NCBI RefSeq assembly: GCF_002288925.2
Contig: NW_022098043.1
Span: 8,268,761 to 8,332,760 of the forward strand
Reading direction: 5' to 3'
Length of the DNA stretch: 64,000 bases
Origin: Delphinapterus leucas
Taxonomy: Eukaryota > Chordata > Mammalia > Artiodactyla > Monodontidae
Shown: positions 1 to 12,085 of the stretch, piece by piece
How positions within the stretch are numbered: position 1 is the first letter of the stretch
Layout of the letters: every line of letters begins with the position of its first letter
Made by a program: the position numbers and the translations under genes
The notes under the pieces: model-generated
What the model saw: only the letters and a program-made list of their open reading frames with translations
Databases searched by the model: none
Told to the model about the DNA's origin: nothing

Positions 1-44
1 CTGGCTCCATCCTGGGTTTTTTGTTGTTGTTGTTGTTGTTTTAA
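1..44. repeat. (TTG)n simple repeat
   Basis: TTG units run from about 17 to 42 and abut the L1 end. They may derive from the reversed A-rich tail of that L1. Confidence 0.8.
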
Positions 45-290
45 CATCTTGATTGGGGTATAATTGCTTTACAATGGTGTGCCAGCTTCCGCTTTACAAC
101 AAAGTGAATCAGCTATACATATACATATGTTCCCATATCTCTTCCCTCTTGCGTCTCCCTCCCTCCCACCCTCCCTATCCCACCCCTCCAGGCGGTCACA
201 AAGCACCGAGCTGATCTCCCTGTGCTATGCGGCTGCTTCCCACTAGCTATCTACCTTACGTTTGATAGTGTATATATGTCCATCCATCCT
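45..290 (-). mobile_element. L1 3' end, minus orientation
   Basis: Reverse complement of the L1 3' UTR also seen at 57.1-57.4 and 59.4-59.8 kb: ATAATTGCTTTACAATGG, AGTGAATCAGCTATACATA and GAGCTGATCTCCCTGTGCTA. It is truncated after about 245 bp. Confidence 0.85.
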
Positions 291-780
291 GTTTTAACCA
301 CCGTCAGGCAGGCAGGACCCTGGACCGCCTCTGCGTACAGAGATGACTGCGTTGTCCCACCAAAGCAATCCCAGTTTCCCCCACCGTCTGCTCCACAGCA
401 CGGAGGATTAATCTGCTGGAGTCGGGCTCATATTAAATATTAACCTACATTTTAAATGTTTCCATTGTGTCCCTGGGGATCTCCATTGCATGTGTTTGCA
501 AGAGCTCTGCGGCCAGCAGTGTGTTTGATTTTGAGTGTTTTAAAATGAAGGCTAAGGATGATTTGTAATAAAGCAGTGTAAGTAATAGCAAAGTGGTTGA
601 GATGACCCCTTAGTAAATATCAACTTCTAATGCTTTTTTCCCACCAACAGCATTGGAGGCTGTTAAGTTGTAATAGACCCTAGAGACCATCTCCTTTAAC
701 TGGTTCAATCTCCCTCAGTTTAACCTTTTCCCTTCTCTCCTCCCTCTCTCCCTTCTTCCCTTTCTTCCAAAAATGTGTTA
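291..780. other. Unassigned intergenic DNA containing the source of a 35-bp local copy
   Basis: No gene is seen. Bases 700-734 recur exactly at 2330-2364 inside an L1. Bases 735-765 are pyrimidine-rich. Confidence 0.4.
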
Positions 781-1305
781 AGCTGACCACCTGTATTAGT
801 TTCCTATGGCTTCTATAACAAATGACTACAAACTCAGTGGCTTAAAACAATATAAATTTATTACCTTACAGTTCTGGAGGTCAGAAGTCCACAATAGGTC
901 TCACTGGCTAAAATCAAGGTGTCGGCTAAACTGCATTCCTTCTGGAGGCTCTAGGAGGGAATCCACTTCTTTGCCTTTTCCAGCTTCTAGAGGCCACCAC
1001 CATTCCTTAGCTCGTGGCTCCTTCTTCCGTCCTCAAAGCCAGCAACGGACAATCCAGTCTTTCTCATGCTGCATCACTCTGACTCTGACTCCTACCTCCC
1101 TTCTTCACCTATAAGAACCCTTGTGATTCCACGGGGCCCACCTGGATAATCCAGAACAATCTCCCCATCTCAAGATTCCTAACTTAATCACATCTGTAAA
1201 GCCCCTTTTTCCATGTATGGTAACGTATTCGCAGGTTCCAGAGATTAGGACATGGACATCTTTGAAACCCCATTGTTCTGCCTACCATGCCCCATACCAG
1301 CCCTC
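781..1305. mobile_element. LTR-like interspersed repeat (MaLR type, family uncertain)
   Basis: Words typical of an old mammalian LTR repeat are in order: TGTATTAGTTTCCTATGGCT, GTGGCTTAAAACAATA, GTTCTGGAGGTCAGAAGTCC, CATGCTGCATCACTCTGAC and GAGATTAGGACATGGACATC. The 102-codon frame inside it (806-1114) is not a gene. Confidence 0.5.
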
Positions 1306-2105
1306 ACGTAGTTTAATTTCTCCAAGATATATGCCTTCATAGCATCTACACTCCTTATTCACAGTGCCCATCAATGTTGTAGTCCTCTGCTTAGCTGTGA
1401 AATTATTGATTTAATGTCTTTCCTCCTAACTGGACAAAAAGCCCTCTAAAGGAAGAAATTATAGATATTTGAACTATCACTATCGTTTTCTCAGAGCTTC
1501 CTAGCATCCAAGGTAAGAAAGAAAGCATTTTGAGAAGGGAGGAAGAAGAGAAAAGAAAACAATTGTCAACACCGAAAGATCACTCGATTCCGTGCCCGCA
1601 ATGTTGCAAGTGATTGTAACCTATTTAATTCACACCTTGTGACGGAGGGGCTGTCACTTAATACAAGCAAGCAGCACAGCTGGGATTTGAAATGCACAAT
1701 CTTAACCACCATGGCATAAACAAATACTCTCAAACAGTATTTCATGTGCTACAAAAGAAGTCTGAGAGGCAGAAACGAAGGAGGGAGAGACCAGTTTTAT
1801 AGACGTGTCAGGCAAGACTCTCCAGAAGATGTAATAAATGGAAGGCAAAAAGGGGTGTGCCCAGTTGCGGGGTGATTGCTGTGCAGGGGTGTCAGGGAGT
1901 ATGGAGCAGGGTGTTCTAGGCAGAGGAGGCTATGTGCACAAAGTCCTAGGCAGAAAATGGATTGATGTTTTCTAGAAATTGAGGGTAACAATACTGCTGG
2001 AGCTTAAGTAAAGACAGGGCACAGACCAAGAGATGGGGCTGAAGAGGGAGGCAAAGTTGTCATCTGAGGATGCTGTTGGCCATGCCTGGCCTTCAGACAT
2101 TGTCC
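1306..2105. other. Unassigned intergenic DNA
   Basis: Bases 1600-1720 look like a degraded MIR (GCACAGCTGGGATTTGAAAT). No gene is seen. Confidence 0.3.
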
Positions 2106-3735
2106 TAAGTATACATACGTATATATTCTCTATTATATTCTTTTCCATTATGGTATACCTCAGGATATTGAATATATTTTCCTGTCCTATACAGTAGGAC
2201 CTTGTTTATCCATTCTATATGTAATAGTTTGCATCTTCTGACACCAAACTTCTAGTCCATCCCTCCCCCACCTGCTTCCCCCTTGGCAAACACAAGTCTA
2301 TTCTCTACATCTATGAGTCATTTCTGTTTCTGGTTCAATCTCCCTCAGTTTAACCTTTTCCCTTTCCATTGTGTCCATTGTGTGTTCATTTGTGTCATTT
2401 TTTTAGATTCCACATAGAAGTGATATCATATGGTATCGATATTTGTCTTTCTCTTTCTGACATACTTCACTTAGTATGATCATCTTTAGTTGCATCCATG
2501 TTGCTGCAAATGTCATTATTTCGTTCTTTTTTACGACTGAGTAGTATTCATTTGTATACACGTACCACATCTTCTTTATCCACTCTTCTGTTGATGGACA
2601 TTTAAGCTGTTTCCACATTTTGGATATTGTGAATAGTGCTTCTATGAACACAGGGGTGCATGTACCTTTTCAAATTATAGTTTTGTCTGGATATATGCCC
2701 AGGAGTGGGACTGCTGGGTCATATGGTAATTCTATTTTTAGTTTTTTGAGGACCCTCCATACTGTTCTCCATAGTGGCTGCACCGACTTGTGTTCCTGCT
2801 AACAGTGTAGGAAGGTTCCCTTTTCTCCACATCCTCTCCAGTATTTGTTATTTGTAGACTTTTTAATGATGGCCATTCTGAACAGTGTGAAGTGGTACCT
2901 CATTGTAGTTTTGATTTGCATTTCTCTAATAATTAGCGATGTTGAGCATATTTTCATGTGCCTATTGGCCATCTGTATGTCTTCTTTGGAGGAATGTCTA
3001 TTTAGGTCTCCTGCCCATTTTTCGATTGTTTTTTTGGCTGCATTTGTCTTCATTGCTGCGTGCGGGCTTTCTCTAGTTGAGGTGACCGGGGGCTGCTCTT
3101 TGTTGTGGTGCGTGGGCTTCTCATTGCGGTGGTTTCTCTTGTTGTGAAGCACAGGCTCTAGGCTCATGGACTTCAGTAGTTGTGGCATGTGGGCTCAGTA
3201 GTTGTGGCGCATGGGCTTAGTTGCTCTGTGGAATGTGGGATCTTCCCGGACCAGGGCTCAAACCCATGCCCCCTGCATTGGCAGGCGGATTCTTAACCAC
3301 TGCTCCACCAGGGGAGCGGGTTTTTTGTTGTTGTTGTTGAGTTGTTTGTATATTTTGGAAATTAAGCCCTTGTTGGTCACATTATTTGCAAATATTTTTT
3401 CCCATTCTGTAGGTTGTCTTTTTGTTTTGTTTATGATTTCCTTTGCTGTGCAAAACCTTGTAAGTTTGATTAGATCCCATTTGTTTGTTTGTGTTTTTAT
3501 TTCTATTGCCTTGGGAGACTGACCTAAGAAAACATTGGTATGATTTATGTCAGAGAATGTTCTGCCTATGATCTCTTCTAGGACTTTTATGATTTCATGT
3601 CTTATGTTTAAGTTTTTAAGCCATTTTGAGTTTATTTTTGTATATGGTATGAGGGTGTGTCTAACTTCATTGATTTACATGCAGCTGTCCAACTTTCCCA
3701 GCATCACTTGCTGAAGAGACTGTCTTTTCCCCATA
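2106..3735 (-). mobile_element. L1 fragment (ORF2 end and 3' UTR), split by a SINE
   Basis: On the minus strand it runs from the L1 3' UTR (2106-2400) back into ORF2: the frame at 2403-2651 encodes the L1 ORF2 C-terminal word [28 protein letters not shown] interrupts it at 3027-3320, and ORF2 resumes from 3330 to 3735. A foreign 50-60-bp patch sits at 2330-2384. It carries stops and is dead. Confidence 0.85.
3027..3320 (-). mobile_element. CHR-1-like SINE inserted in L1
   Basis: It has the minus-strand SINE words GTGCGGGCTTTCTCTAGTTG, TCAGTAGTTGTGGCATGTGG, GGGATCTTCCCGGACCAGG and GGCGGATTCTTAACCACTG. It is slightly diverged, with no clear target-site duplication. Confidence 0.85.
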
Positions 3736-4125
3736 CTCAATACACTTAGAAATGGTTTCTCCTCCTTGTGAACACGTCCCACTAATGTTTCTGCCACTCT
3801 CATGCATTCAGTCAGCAAATACTCATTGAGCACCTACTGTGTTAGGCATGGTGTTAGATAGAGAAATGAACAGTCCTTACTTGTTCTTTGCCCTTGTGGA
3901 CTTTATTTTCTAGTAGGAGAATAAAGCATCAAACACATAAATGCATATATTGTAACACGATTTTACATGTTACAATATATGCCTTTATTTGTGTGGCAAG
4001 CTCCATGAAGAAGTTGAGGGTACCTGGAGAGGATGTGAAGGGGAACCTGATTATGGCAAATTGCATCATGGTCTCAAGTGTTTTACCTCTCCATTTGTTT
4101 TCAACCTTGTCGTTTCTTCCATAAC
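3736..4125. other. Old L2/MIR-class repeat, family uncertain
   Basis: TCAGTCAGCAAATACTCATT, GAGCACCTACTGTGTTAGGC and CCCTTGTGGACTTTATTTTC are typical of ancient mammalian LINE/SINE remnants. A direct repeat of an ACATAAATGCATATATTGTA-like segment occurs near 3936-3985. No gene is seen. Confidence 0.4.
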
Positions 4126-4585
4126 AGCAGAGTATATTTCCATGTCCCCATTGACTTTTGCCTTGGCCATGTGACTTGCTTTGGCCAGTAGGATACAGTG
4201 GAGGTAACAGTGAGCTAATTGCAAGTGTAGATCTTGACAGGTCTTGGTGTGTTCCCACTTGCCCTCTTGTGCCCCTGCCATCACTTTGAGAAGAGGCCTC
4301 AGCTAGCCTGCTGGTCCCATGAGGAGGCTGAGAGACACATGGAGCAGAGCCACCCCAGCTGAGCTTCCCTAGCCAAGTGGAGCCTAGATTACTGACCCCT
4401 GAGCCCTGAAGATGAGTGAGAGGGCCCAGCTGAGATCAGCAGAGTTACCCAGCCAATCCCAACCAAGGTTGGCTGACCTCTAGCTAACCTACACACGTGT
4501 GAGTTCAAGAAATATTTATCACTGTAAGATTTTTGTGGGTATTTGTGAAGCAACATTGTTGTTTATAGCTAACTGGTACACTGAC
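4126..4585 (+). mobile_element. MLT1-type MaLR LTR remnant
   Basis: TGCCTTGGCCATGTGACTTG, CTTTGGCCAGTAGGATACAG, GGCCCAGCTGAGATCAGCAG and GTTTATAGCTAACTGGTACA follow the order seen in MLT1 LTRs, ending near 4580. Confidence 0.5.
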
Positions 4586-5925
4586 TTATTCTGAGCAGGC
4601 TATGGCAGGATGAGAAATGGCATCTCAGTGAAAACTAAGTGGGTGAAGGAGGAAGCTCGTTCCAGGCTGAGGTATGAGCAAAGGTCCTGAGGCAGGAAGG
4701 ACATGAATACTTGAGACACTGAAAGAAATAGAGTTTCTGGGGTGCAGAGGCCTAAGGTAACCTTATAGAGAGATAAAGGTGACCAGGTGCAGTAGAAGAG
4801 CCCTAGTGAGGAAACATATACTACACACCTTCTTGCTCTCACATGGCACTAAGTAAAATTAATGTGCTGTAGTATTGTGAGTTTTTATGATGTTCCCAGA
4901 TAAAATCTCCCTGGGGAAAGGGTCCATGATTTATTTATCTTTGTCTCCTCTCACTCTGCCAGAGCAATACCCCACAGTCAATGTCCAGTACGGGAGGGGA
5001 ATGATGTTCAGCTAATGAGAGAGGTGCTGAAAGAACAGCTCCCTGGCATCTCCTGAACTTTGGACAATGACGACAATTTTTCTTCCTTGGCAATTAGCTC
5101 ACTTACAATAGTGCTGTTTGAAATGGGAGGCCCCTTCCTTCACCCATCACTCTGTATTTCCACACTGAGCTTTTTGTTCCCTTGTGGCGTTTATCACTAG
5201 CTGACTTTATAGTTACAGAACTATTTTGTTTTGGTATGTGTCTCTTCCAATAGAGGGCAAGGATTTTGTCTTGGGCATGACTGTATCCTCAGTGCTTAGG
5301 ACTCTGCCTGACACAGGTGTAGAGGCACACAAAATATTTGTTGAACAAATGTATGATCAGGTGCTGAAAGAGTTAATGCTAAAGAACCCTCAAAAAAGTA
5401 CAACCCAGAAGTTAGCGTGTTATGTATCTGTTGGTTCAGTAAGAAAGTGGCACAGAGCTTTCTTTCATGGGATGGGGAGAATCCACGGGCAGAGAAAAAA
5501 GGGTGGTTAAGTCATTTATGATTTTTACTGGAATGGGGGGGAGAAACACAATTAGGTGACCAAAAACATGAGACTTAGGTGTACCAGCACCTCAATATCA
5601 TAGCCCTTATATTTATAAAACACTTTTCATTTTATAAAGCCCCTTCCCTTACTAACCCAGTTAATTCTCCTCCCATCTCTAAAATAGACATAGTAGTGGA
5701 TATGAATTATTATTTCCTTTTACAAATGGTTTGGTGAGATTTAATTATTTGCTGAGATGGAATTACCATTCTGTCTTCTAGTTTATCAGTCTTTCCATAT
5801 AGCATGGTTGCCTTATAAGATGTCTTCAAGGGAAGGCAGGTGGGGCTGGACATGTTTTGAAGATCTGGACGCAGGTGAGTGTGCTTTAATTTCGCTGTGC
5901 CTGTGAAGCTCCGCAGGATTGGACT
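4586..5925. other. Unassigned intergenic DNA with a short L2 remnant
   Basis: Bases 4655-4820 (AAAGGTCCTGAGGCAGGAAG) resemble antisense L2 ORF2. A 94-codon frame at 5226-5510 lies partly over an L2-like 3' end (TTGTTGAACAAATGTATG) and is not a gene. Confidence 0.35.
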
Positions 5926-6325
5926 TCTGCCTGCATCTCCAGTTTCATTTCCTTCCTCTTCCTCCCTGGCTCCTGAACCCCAGCTACTTTCCCTACCTCG
6001 TCAAGGGCCTTCCTGATCCAGAGCCTTTTCACTGGCTGCGCCCTCTGCCCTGAACACATTTCAACACAATTTGACCTGGATAACTCTTCTGAACTGAGTA
6101 TAAATGCCCCTTCTTTTTAAAGGGGCCTTGCTTTTTTATACTCCTCCGCTCCAACTTAGGTCCTTTTCAAAGCACCCTGTAATTTATACTTATTCATTTA
6201 GTATCTGTATCCCAAACTGGTCGAGATGATTGAGGGCAGGGTACCTATCTGTTTTGTTCATTACCTGACACTAAGCACATGTTACAGTTCCTGGTACATA
6301 GAAAGCATTCAGTCAATAGGCTCTG
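5926..6325 (+). mobile_element. L2 3' region remnant
   Basis: It has the L2-like order: CCTTTTCACTGGCTGCGCCC, CTGTAATTTATACTTATTC, GAGGGCAGGGTACCTATCTG, then TTCCTGGTACATAGAAAGCA and ATTCAGTCAATAGG. Confidence 0.55.
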
Positions 6326-7404
6326 AGTGGCTAAAGGAATGGACATGCGGTGGGAGAGGGCCACTCCTCAGAGTTGGAGTCTATTCCTTAGCTTTTTAGC
6401 ATAATGCCCTACAGTTAAGGGGTTATGGTATTGATCATCTATCTGTTGCTGCATAACAAGTCACTTCAACTTTAGATGGCTGAAAACAACAACCATTGCA
6501 TTTGCTCACAGCGCTGTAGGACAGCAATTTGGGATACGTTCAGCTGGGTGGTCCTGCTGGTATCATCTGATTTAACTCATGGAGCTGCGACTACCTGGCA
6601 GCTGGACTAGGGCTGGAAGAGCCAGATCCTGGTGGTGCTGGATGTTGACTGGGCCACTCTCTCCTCGGGAGTTTTCATGCTCAAGGATGATGACAGTCTC
6701 AGGGAAGCAGGTAGGGTGGCCAGCCATTCTGTTTCGCCTGGGACTATCATGTTTTTAGCAATGAAAATCCCATATCCCAAGAAACTCCTGAGGCCTGGGA
6801 AAATCAGGATGGTTGGTCACCCTAACAGCAAGAAAGGAGTCGAAGTGACAACTAGGCTCAGAACTTCCACAGTGAGACTTCTGTTGCGTTCTATTAGCCA
6901 AAGCATGTCCCAAGGTCAGCCCAGATTCAAGGGGGTAGAGAAGTGGACCCCATATCTTGATGGGAAATGCAGCAAACACGTATTGCAAAGGAGAATGCAT
7001 ACAGGGATGGGAGGATCTTTGCAACCTACTACAGGTAAGGAAAGGAAGACCACGAACTCGGAAGTCAAAGTCAGGCTTTTTTGCTTATTGAAAAATCTGT
7101 ACAAAGGAAGGAAATATTGGGAGAGCCATAATTAGCCACATGTTAAGTGACAACTCCACTTAAATGTCTCAATACATTACAGGCTTTCTTTTGTATACAA
7201 CTTAAGACACTCCTCCTTTGGAAAAATGCCTTGGATTAGCAGATTAGGAGGGATGTTGAAATATTCAGGTAAAGGAGAGAAGACTTCTTGGCAATCAAGA
7301 GAAGGGGGCACAAATCTCCTAATCATATGTTAACAATATCAAAAAGGCTACTTCAAGGGTAGTATTGATAACCTGTTTGTCCAGCAAAATATGTGGGCTA
7401 ACAA
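6326..7404. other. Intergenic DNA with an LTR-like remnant at about 6435-6660
   Basis: ATCTGTTGCTGCATAACAAG and GATGGCTGAAAACAACAACC resemble an old mammalian repeat. The overlapping 167-codon frame (6632-7135) starts inside it, has no recognisable domain and is not supported. Confidence 0.35.
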
Positions 7405-7560
7405 AACTTTACATTTATATAAGGCTTGCTATGTGCCAGACACTGCTCTAGTGTAGGTGATTTACATCGATCAACCCATTGAGTTTCCTGATGAGGAAAC
7501 TGAGGCCCAAGGTCACCTAGGTAGTAAGTGGTGGAGTCGCGATTTGAACAGGCAGTCTGT
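7405..7560 (+). mobile_element. MIR SINE
   Basis: GCTATGTGCCAGACACTGCT, GAGGAAACTGAGGCCCAAGG and GTAGTAAGTGGTGGAG form the classic MIR 3'-core order. Confidence 0.7.
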
Positions 7561-7649
7561 CTCTTAACCTGCCTTCCCAGGAGCTACCATTTTGCTGAGA
7601 GTTTAACTTCCTTTTTCTAACTAGCGGTATGGAATGGTAATCTAAAGGT

Positions 7650-8135
7650 CTCTCTGATATGGAGGTTGCTCTTCCTCGATATAGAGGGCGGCGGGAGAGT
7701 TTGGCTCCGGAACAGAAGTCCGGGGCTTGGGTTCCCATCCGGGCTGGAATAGAGGTTCCTCTTACGCAGGCGCTGCGGTGTAGTCAGAACTCAGCCGGGG
7801 TCAGCAGCAGCTTAGGGCAGCCGGGGCGAGTCCCGACGGCTGTGGGAGCGGTCGTCATCCCCCCACCCGCGGACAAGGCCGTCCGGCTGGGCAAGGGGAG
7901 TTGGCGGCCGCGAGGTTCCGCAGGGCTTGGGTGGGGAGGAGGGGGTAGCGGAGGGACCCAGAGCTGGCCTGGAAAGCGCGAAACCCGCGAGGGCCCTGGT
8001 GCTGGAAGGGCCGACGCCCTGCGGCCCGCAGGTGGCCGAGTAGAACTTCTCAGACGTGCAATGGACCGGCCCTTAGAGAGGGAATCATCCCAGCGCATGC
8101 GCACCTTTAACAGATGGGCAAGCTGAGCCCTATCC
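7650..8135. promoter_or_regulatory. Orphan CpG island with NRF1-type site
   Basis: A sudden GC- and CpG-rich block lies in otherwise AT-leaning DNA. It includes AGCGCATGCGCAC at about 8091-8103, which matches the NRF1 palindrome, and GCAGGCGCTGCGG near 7766. No exon, known gene or clear splice donor is visible. The 155-codon frame over it is a product of low stop-codon density. It could be the promoter of a non-coding RNA or a distant alternative start for a VWA5B1-side transcript; both are inference. Confidence 0.6.
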
Positions 8136-9549
8136 CCTCTGAGAGCCCCGGGGAGAGCTTAGCTTACTTTTTCTTCTCTAAGCCTGGGTTCCTCATCGCT
8201 GAAATGGGATGAACAGTTCCCACCCGGCCATCCTTCGGTGAATACTGATTACGCTTTTACAAGGCACTGTGCTAAGTGCTACTTGATCACAAGATTATTG
8301 CAGGGAAATCAAATGAGATGATGAAAGTAAAAGCAATCGGCGTGCTTTTTAGCATGTTATAAATGTGAGCTCTTAGGAACTCGCATTTATGCTTGTTCTT
8401 CGTTTTTATTAAGAAAGAAGTCAAGCTTTGCTGCTTCCTGGCCTCAGGTCACCCCACTTTCCCTGGCCAGATTTCTTGCAAACGGATCCAATTAAGTCAC
8501 TGGAAGAGTCGAGAAGAGGGTTGGCTCCCCGCAAGTAGATGACTGTGATCTTGCCCTTCTTATGCAATGTATCTTTACTCCTTCAAAGGGATTAAAGTGA
8601 GTTGGTAATTTGTAACTGCTCTAAGTATAATTCTCTGGCAGGCTCAGAATATATTTCAGTCTCCTAATTGATTTGGGAGGTTGAACACTGTTGATGTTGA
8701 AATGGAACTTTTGGTTGCCGATTCCCTTTCCCCTCTTGGTTGATAAAAACTCACAAATAGGAGAGACACCCTTGGCATTCTCTTTGCTTCCTTTTTTCAT
8801 TCACAAGGCTCAGTGTTCCATTTGTATGTAGTATAATATTTATTTTCTACTAGTTTAAAACATGTTGATACAACAACTAGCTTGGACAAGGCATTGTGCC
8901 AAGCCCTCAAGACATGAGAAAATGGTTTTGAAATGTGCCCTGCTCTCAAGGAGCTTGCAGGATTGACGGGGAAGAATGTAGGGGGGGATCTCATACAAGT
9001 AGAGTTAAATTACGCCTAAATGGGGGTTTCACAGACAACCTCCATTATTTTATTAAAGCCAGTGTTGTGTCTATGTCACTTGTGGTTGGCATATCTTTCC
9101 ATGAACGCTGTTTAGAGCCAAAGTTACATGCTTTCCCAGGCCCTTAGTTATCGTGAAACAGAATTTAAGTGCTTTATCTGCTCCTGGTCCAATATCCCTC
9201 ATCACAGACACGCCCCTGATCCTGGGAACATATTCTCAGAGGATCTGTGTGAGGCACATAAAAGGAGAATTTCTGAAGCTTAATTTTGCTTCCTGTGTTA
9301 GTGCCGTGGCTTTGGGATTTGCTGCCCTGTCCCAAGAATGTGCATTCCTGACTCTTAGGCTCTCTTATTTTTATTTCAAGCTGCAGCTATCACACCTGTA
9401 CCTAACCATCTGTATCATATTGATGTTCCCTTTCTTCAAACTGTAGCATTCATAGTCCTCTGCTCTGATCTTGACATTTACTAACACTTTGCATTGTTAT
9501 TAACTTTCATTGTAAATTGTGAGTTATTGAGCAGGGATTCCGGGACAAT
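8136..9549. other. Unassigned intergenic DNA
   Basis: Bases 8225-8360 hold MIR-like words (AAGGCACTGTGCTAAGTGCT). No gene is seen. Confidence 0.35.
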
Positions 9550-9745
9550 GTACAGTAGATGAAAAAGCATAGATTTGGAGATGAACAGATTTGAGTTTGA
9601 ATTCTGGTCCCGCTGCTTATTGGCTATGTGACTGAAAATTTGGGAACCTCGATTTCTTCAGCTATCACACATAAAAGCTATCTTCTGCAGGATTGTTACT
9701 CATAGGCATGTAGTGAGAATTAAATAAGATAATTATTAAGATGGG
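9550..9745 (+). mobile_element. MIR SINE
   Basis: GATTTGAGTTTGAATTCTGG, GGCTATGTGACTGAAAATTT, TGTAGTGAGAATTAAATAAG. Confidence 0.65.
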
Positions 9746-10075
9746 AAGTACCCTTCTCTCCTTAAGCCCTGTACAATGTTTGTATCTATAGGTTCTACTT
9801 AATACTAGGTAAATGAATGAGGGTCTGTCACATCCAGTTAAATTATGAGTGTGGACTAAAGTTTTCTTCTTTCACCTGGAATCATAAAATTTTAGGATAC
9901 ACGTCTTGAGATTCTCAGCCCGATGTTCTGCCCACTATTTGGTGTAATCCACAATGAGTATTTCTTTAACACCTATTAAGTTCAAAGCACTGTCTCTTCA
10001 AAGAAATAGGAGACGAGGCAGGGTTCCCGTTCTCAAGGAGTTGCTGTCATTCTGGAAACTAGGGAGATTTATTTC
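9746..10075. other. Unassigned intergenic DNA
   Basis: No gene is seen. Old repeat fragments are likely (CACTGTCTCTTCAAAGAAAT). Confidence 0.3.
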
Positions 10076-11130
10076 TTATCTGTCTCACCTCTAGCCCAAC
10101 AACACAGCTTCTGAAAACTGGAGTTCTCTAGGGTATGGTCCAGGTCATCTTTTCACGTTATATGCTCCTTGGGCGAACTCACTCACCTCCATGGCTTTAA
10201 ATACCTGCTACGTGCCAGAGACTTCTAAATTTACACCTAGAGTCTAGACTTTTCTTTTAAACTTCAAACCCATACATCCAACTGTCTACTTAACTAATGT
10301 ACTTATTCCACAACTACTTCAAGTGAAATTTATCTGCAACAGGCCTCCTTCTCCTCCAGGCCTGCTCTCCTTCCAGTGTTCCCCATCTTCATTGAGTGAC
10401 CAAAGCCAGGGACCCAGGAATCATCCTTGGGATCTCTTGTCTCTCATATATCCCTGCCCACATCCAATAAATTACTAAATCATACACATTCTACCTTCAA
10501 AATGTAACTGGAATCCCCCCAATTCTGTCTCTGCTGACTAACACCAAAGTTCAAGCCACTGTCATGTGCCCACTCTTGTTGTCACGTGGAAAATGGACTA
10601 GAAGGAAGGAGTTGTAACGGCTGTCTCTCAACTCCTTCCTCTAATCCGTTTCCATGTGACAAGAGTGATCTTTTTAAGTACAGAGCTGGTTGGGCCATTT
10701 CTCTGCCTAAAATCCCCCAATACATTTGCTGACAGACAGGTTTCAAGTCATTCCCAAGCCCTCTGAGAGGCCACAGACTTTGCCTCTGCTGATTCTGTAA
10801 CCCCAGCTCCTACCACTGACCACCCAGTTGCCTCCTTCCAGCCATACCAACCTTCTCCTTGTGCATTGATGGTCACTTTTTTAGGGAAGCCTTCCCTGCC
10901 CCCCACTATTTAGATGAGGTTCTCTTATTATGCCTCCTTATAAAACCATGACTTTTTTTTTTTGGTTCTACTTACCTTAATTGTAATTATATAGTACTAA
11001 TTTGCATGAGTATTTGGTTATTGATTTGCCCATTAGTCTGCAAGCTCCTTGAGGACAGATGCCACGTTGCCTCAGCACCTGACACTGTGCCTAGCATACA
11101 CAGATGCCTAATGAATAATGGTTGAGAAAA
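10076..11130 (+). mobile_element. Long L2 remnant
   Basis: The L2 3' half is traceable: CTGCTGACTAACACCAAAG, CTAATCCGTTTCCATGTGAC, TTTCTCTGCCTAAAATCCCC, then TTTGCCCATTAGTCTGCAAG, CTCCTTGAGGACAGATGCC and CTGACACTGTGCCTAGCATA. Confidence 0.55.
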
Positions 11131-12085
11131 TGCAAGCAGTAACATAGCTTATGTCAGGTACCAAAGAAAAGCTTAAGACAATGAGTGTGATGAAAAGTCA
11201 GAAAAAAAAAAAATCACTGGAACCTGGGGTGGGTGAGACGAGTTATTTCTTAAAGAAAAACAGAAGACTCTTTTCTATGAGTTCTGAATATTCAGGGGAC
11301 AAATTGTGTACCAGTTTGACAGAAGAAGAATTTCGTATAAGGTAGCAATTTGAAATAAAGGTGGAGAAGTAAATTGAGGCCATCTTGTGGACGGATCTGG
11401 GTGCCAGGCTAAGGAATGTAAACTCTATTCTATAGACGATAGGAAGCCATTGATAGTTTCTGAGCCTGAGTGGTAACATTTTCAAATCTGTGGCGTGAGA
11501 AATGTATCTTTGTGTACTCTTAGTTGCCAGCAAGAGAAACCCATCCCAAACAGGCAGAGCTTGATCCAACAGCTCAAATGATGTAACTGGTTTCTTCCTG
11601 AATCTCTCTGCTCTGCATCCTTTGGGATGGAGAGCATCTCCCTTCTCTGCCAGGCTTTCCCTCACGGTGATAGGATGGATGCAGCAGCTCCAGGATCATG
11701 TCTTTCAAGGCTGAAATCTACGAAAAAGAGATGGTCAGCTTTTCTAGATTTCCTGTGGCTCTAATAACAATCCTGGGATTGCAGCTACATAGCTGGGATA
11801 GACTGGTTTATTTCCTGTGCACCTCTCAGGACCAATATTTGTTACTAGAAGGATGCAGTGTGCCAAGTGGCTTAGGCCTAGTTCAAATTCACAGCCCTCC
11901 TTTTCTAGCTCATGGTGAAATCAGCAAAATTTGCCGCCCAACATGTCTCTTTGGTATGCAGATTATTTTGAGCGGAAAGCAATCAATGTCCAAAAGACCC
12001 AAGAAGAAGCTTTGACCTTTCCCTAACTGCCTAAAGGATGTAGATAGAGGACCTGTTCCAGGAAGGGAGCATCACCATAGATCAC
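11131..12085. other. Intergenic DNA with antisense L2 fragment at about 11345-11480
   Basis: GATAGGAAGCCATTGATAGT and the following bases match antisense L2 ORF2. The rest is unassigned. The 140-codon minus frame (11243-11665) runs through this repeat and is not a gene. Confidence 0.35.

Noticed and set aside
7659..8126. 155-codon frame over the orphan CpG island
   Set aside because: Low stop density in GC-rich DNA; no recognisable domain and an opposite-strand frame is also open.
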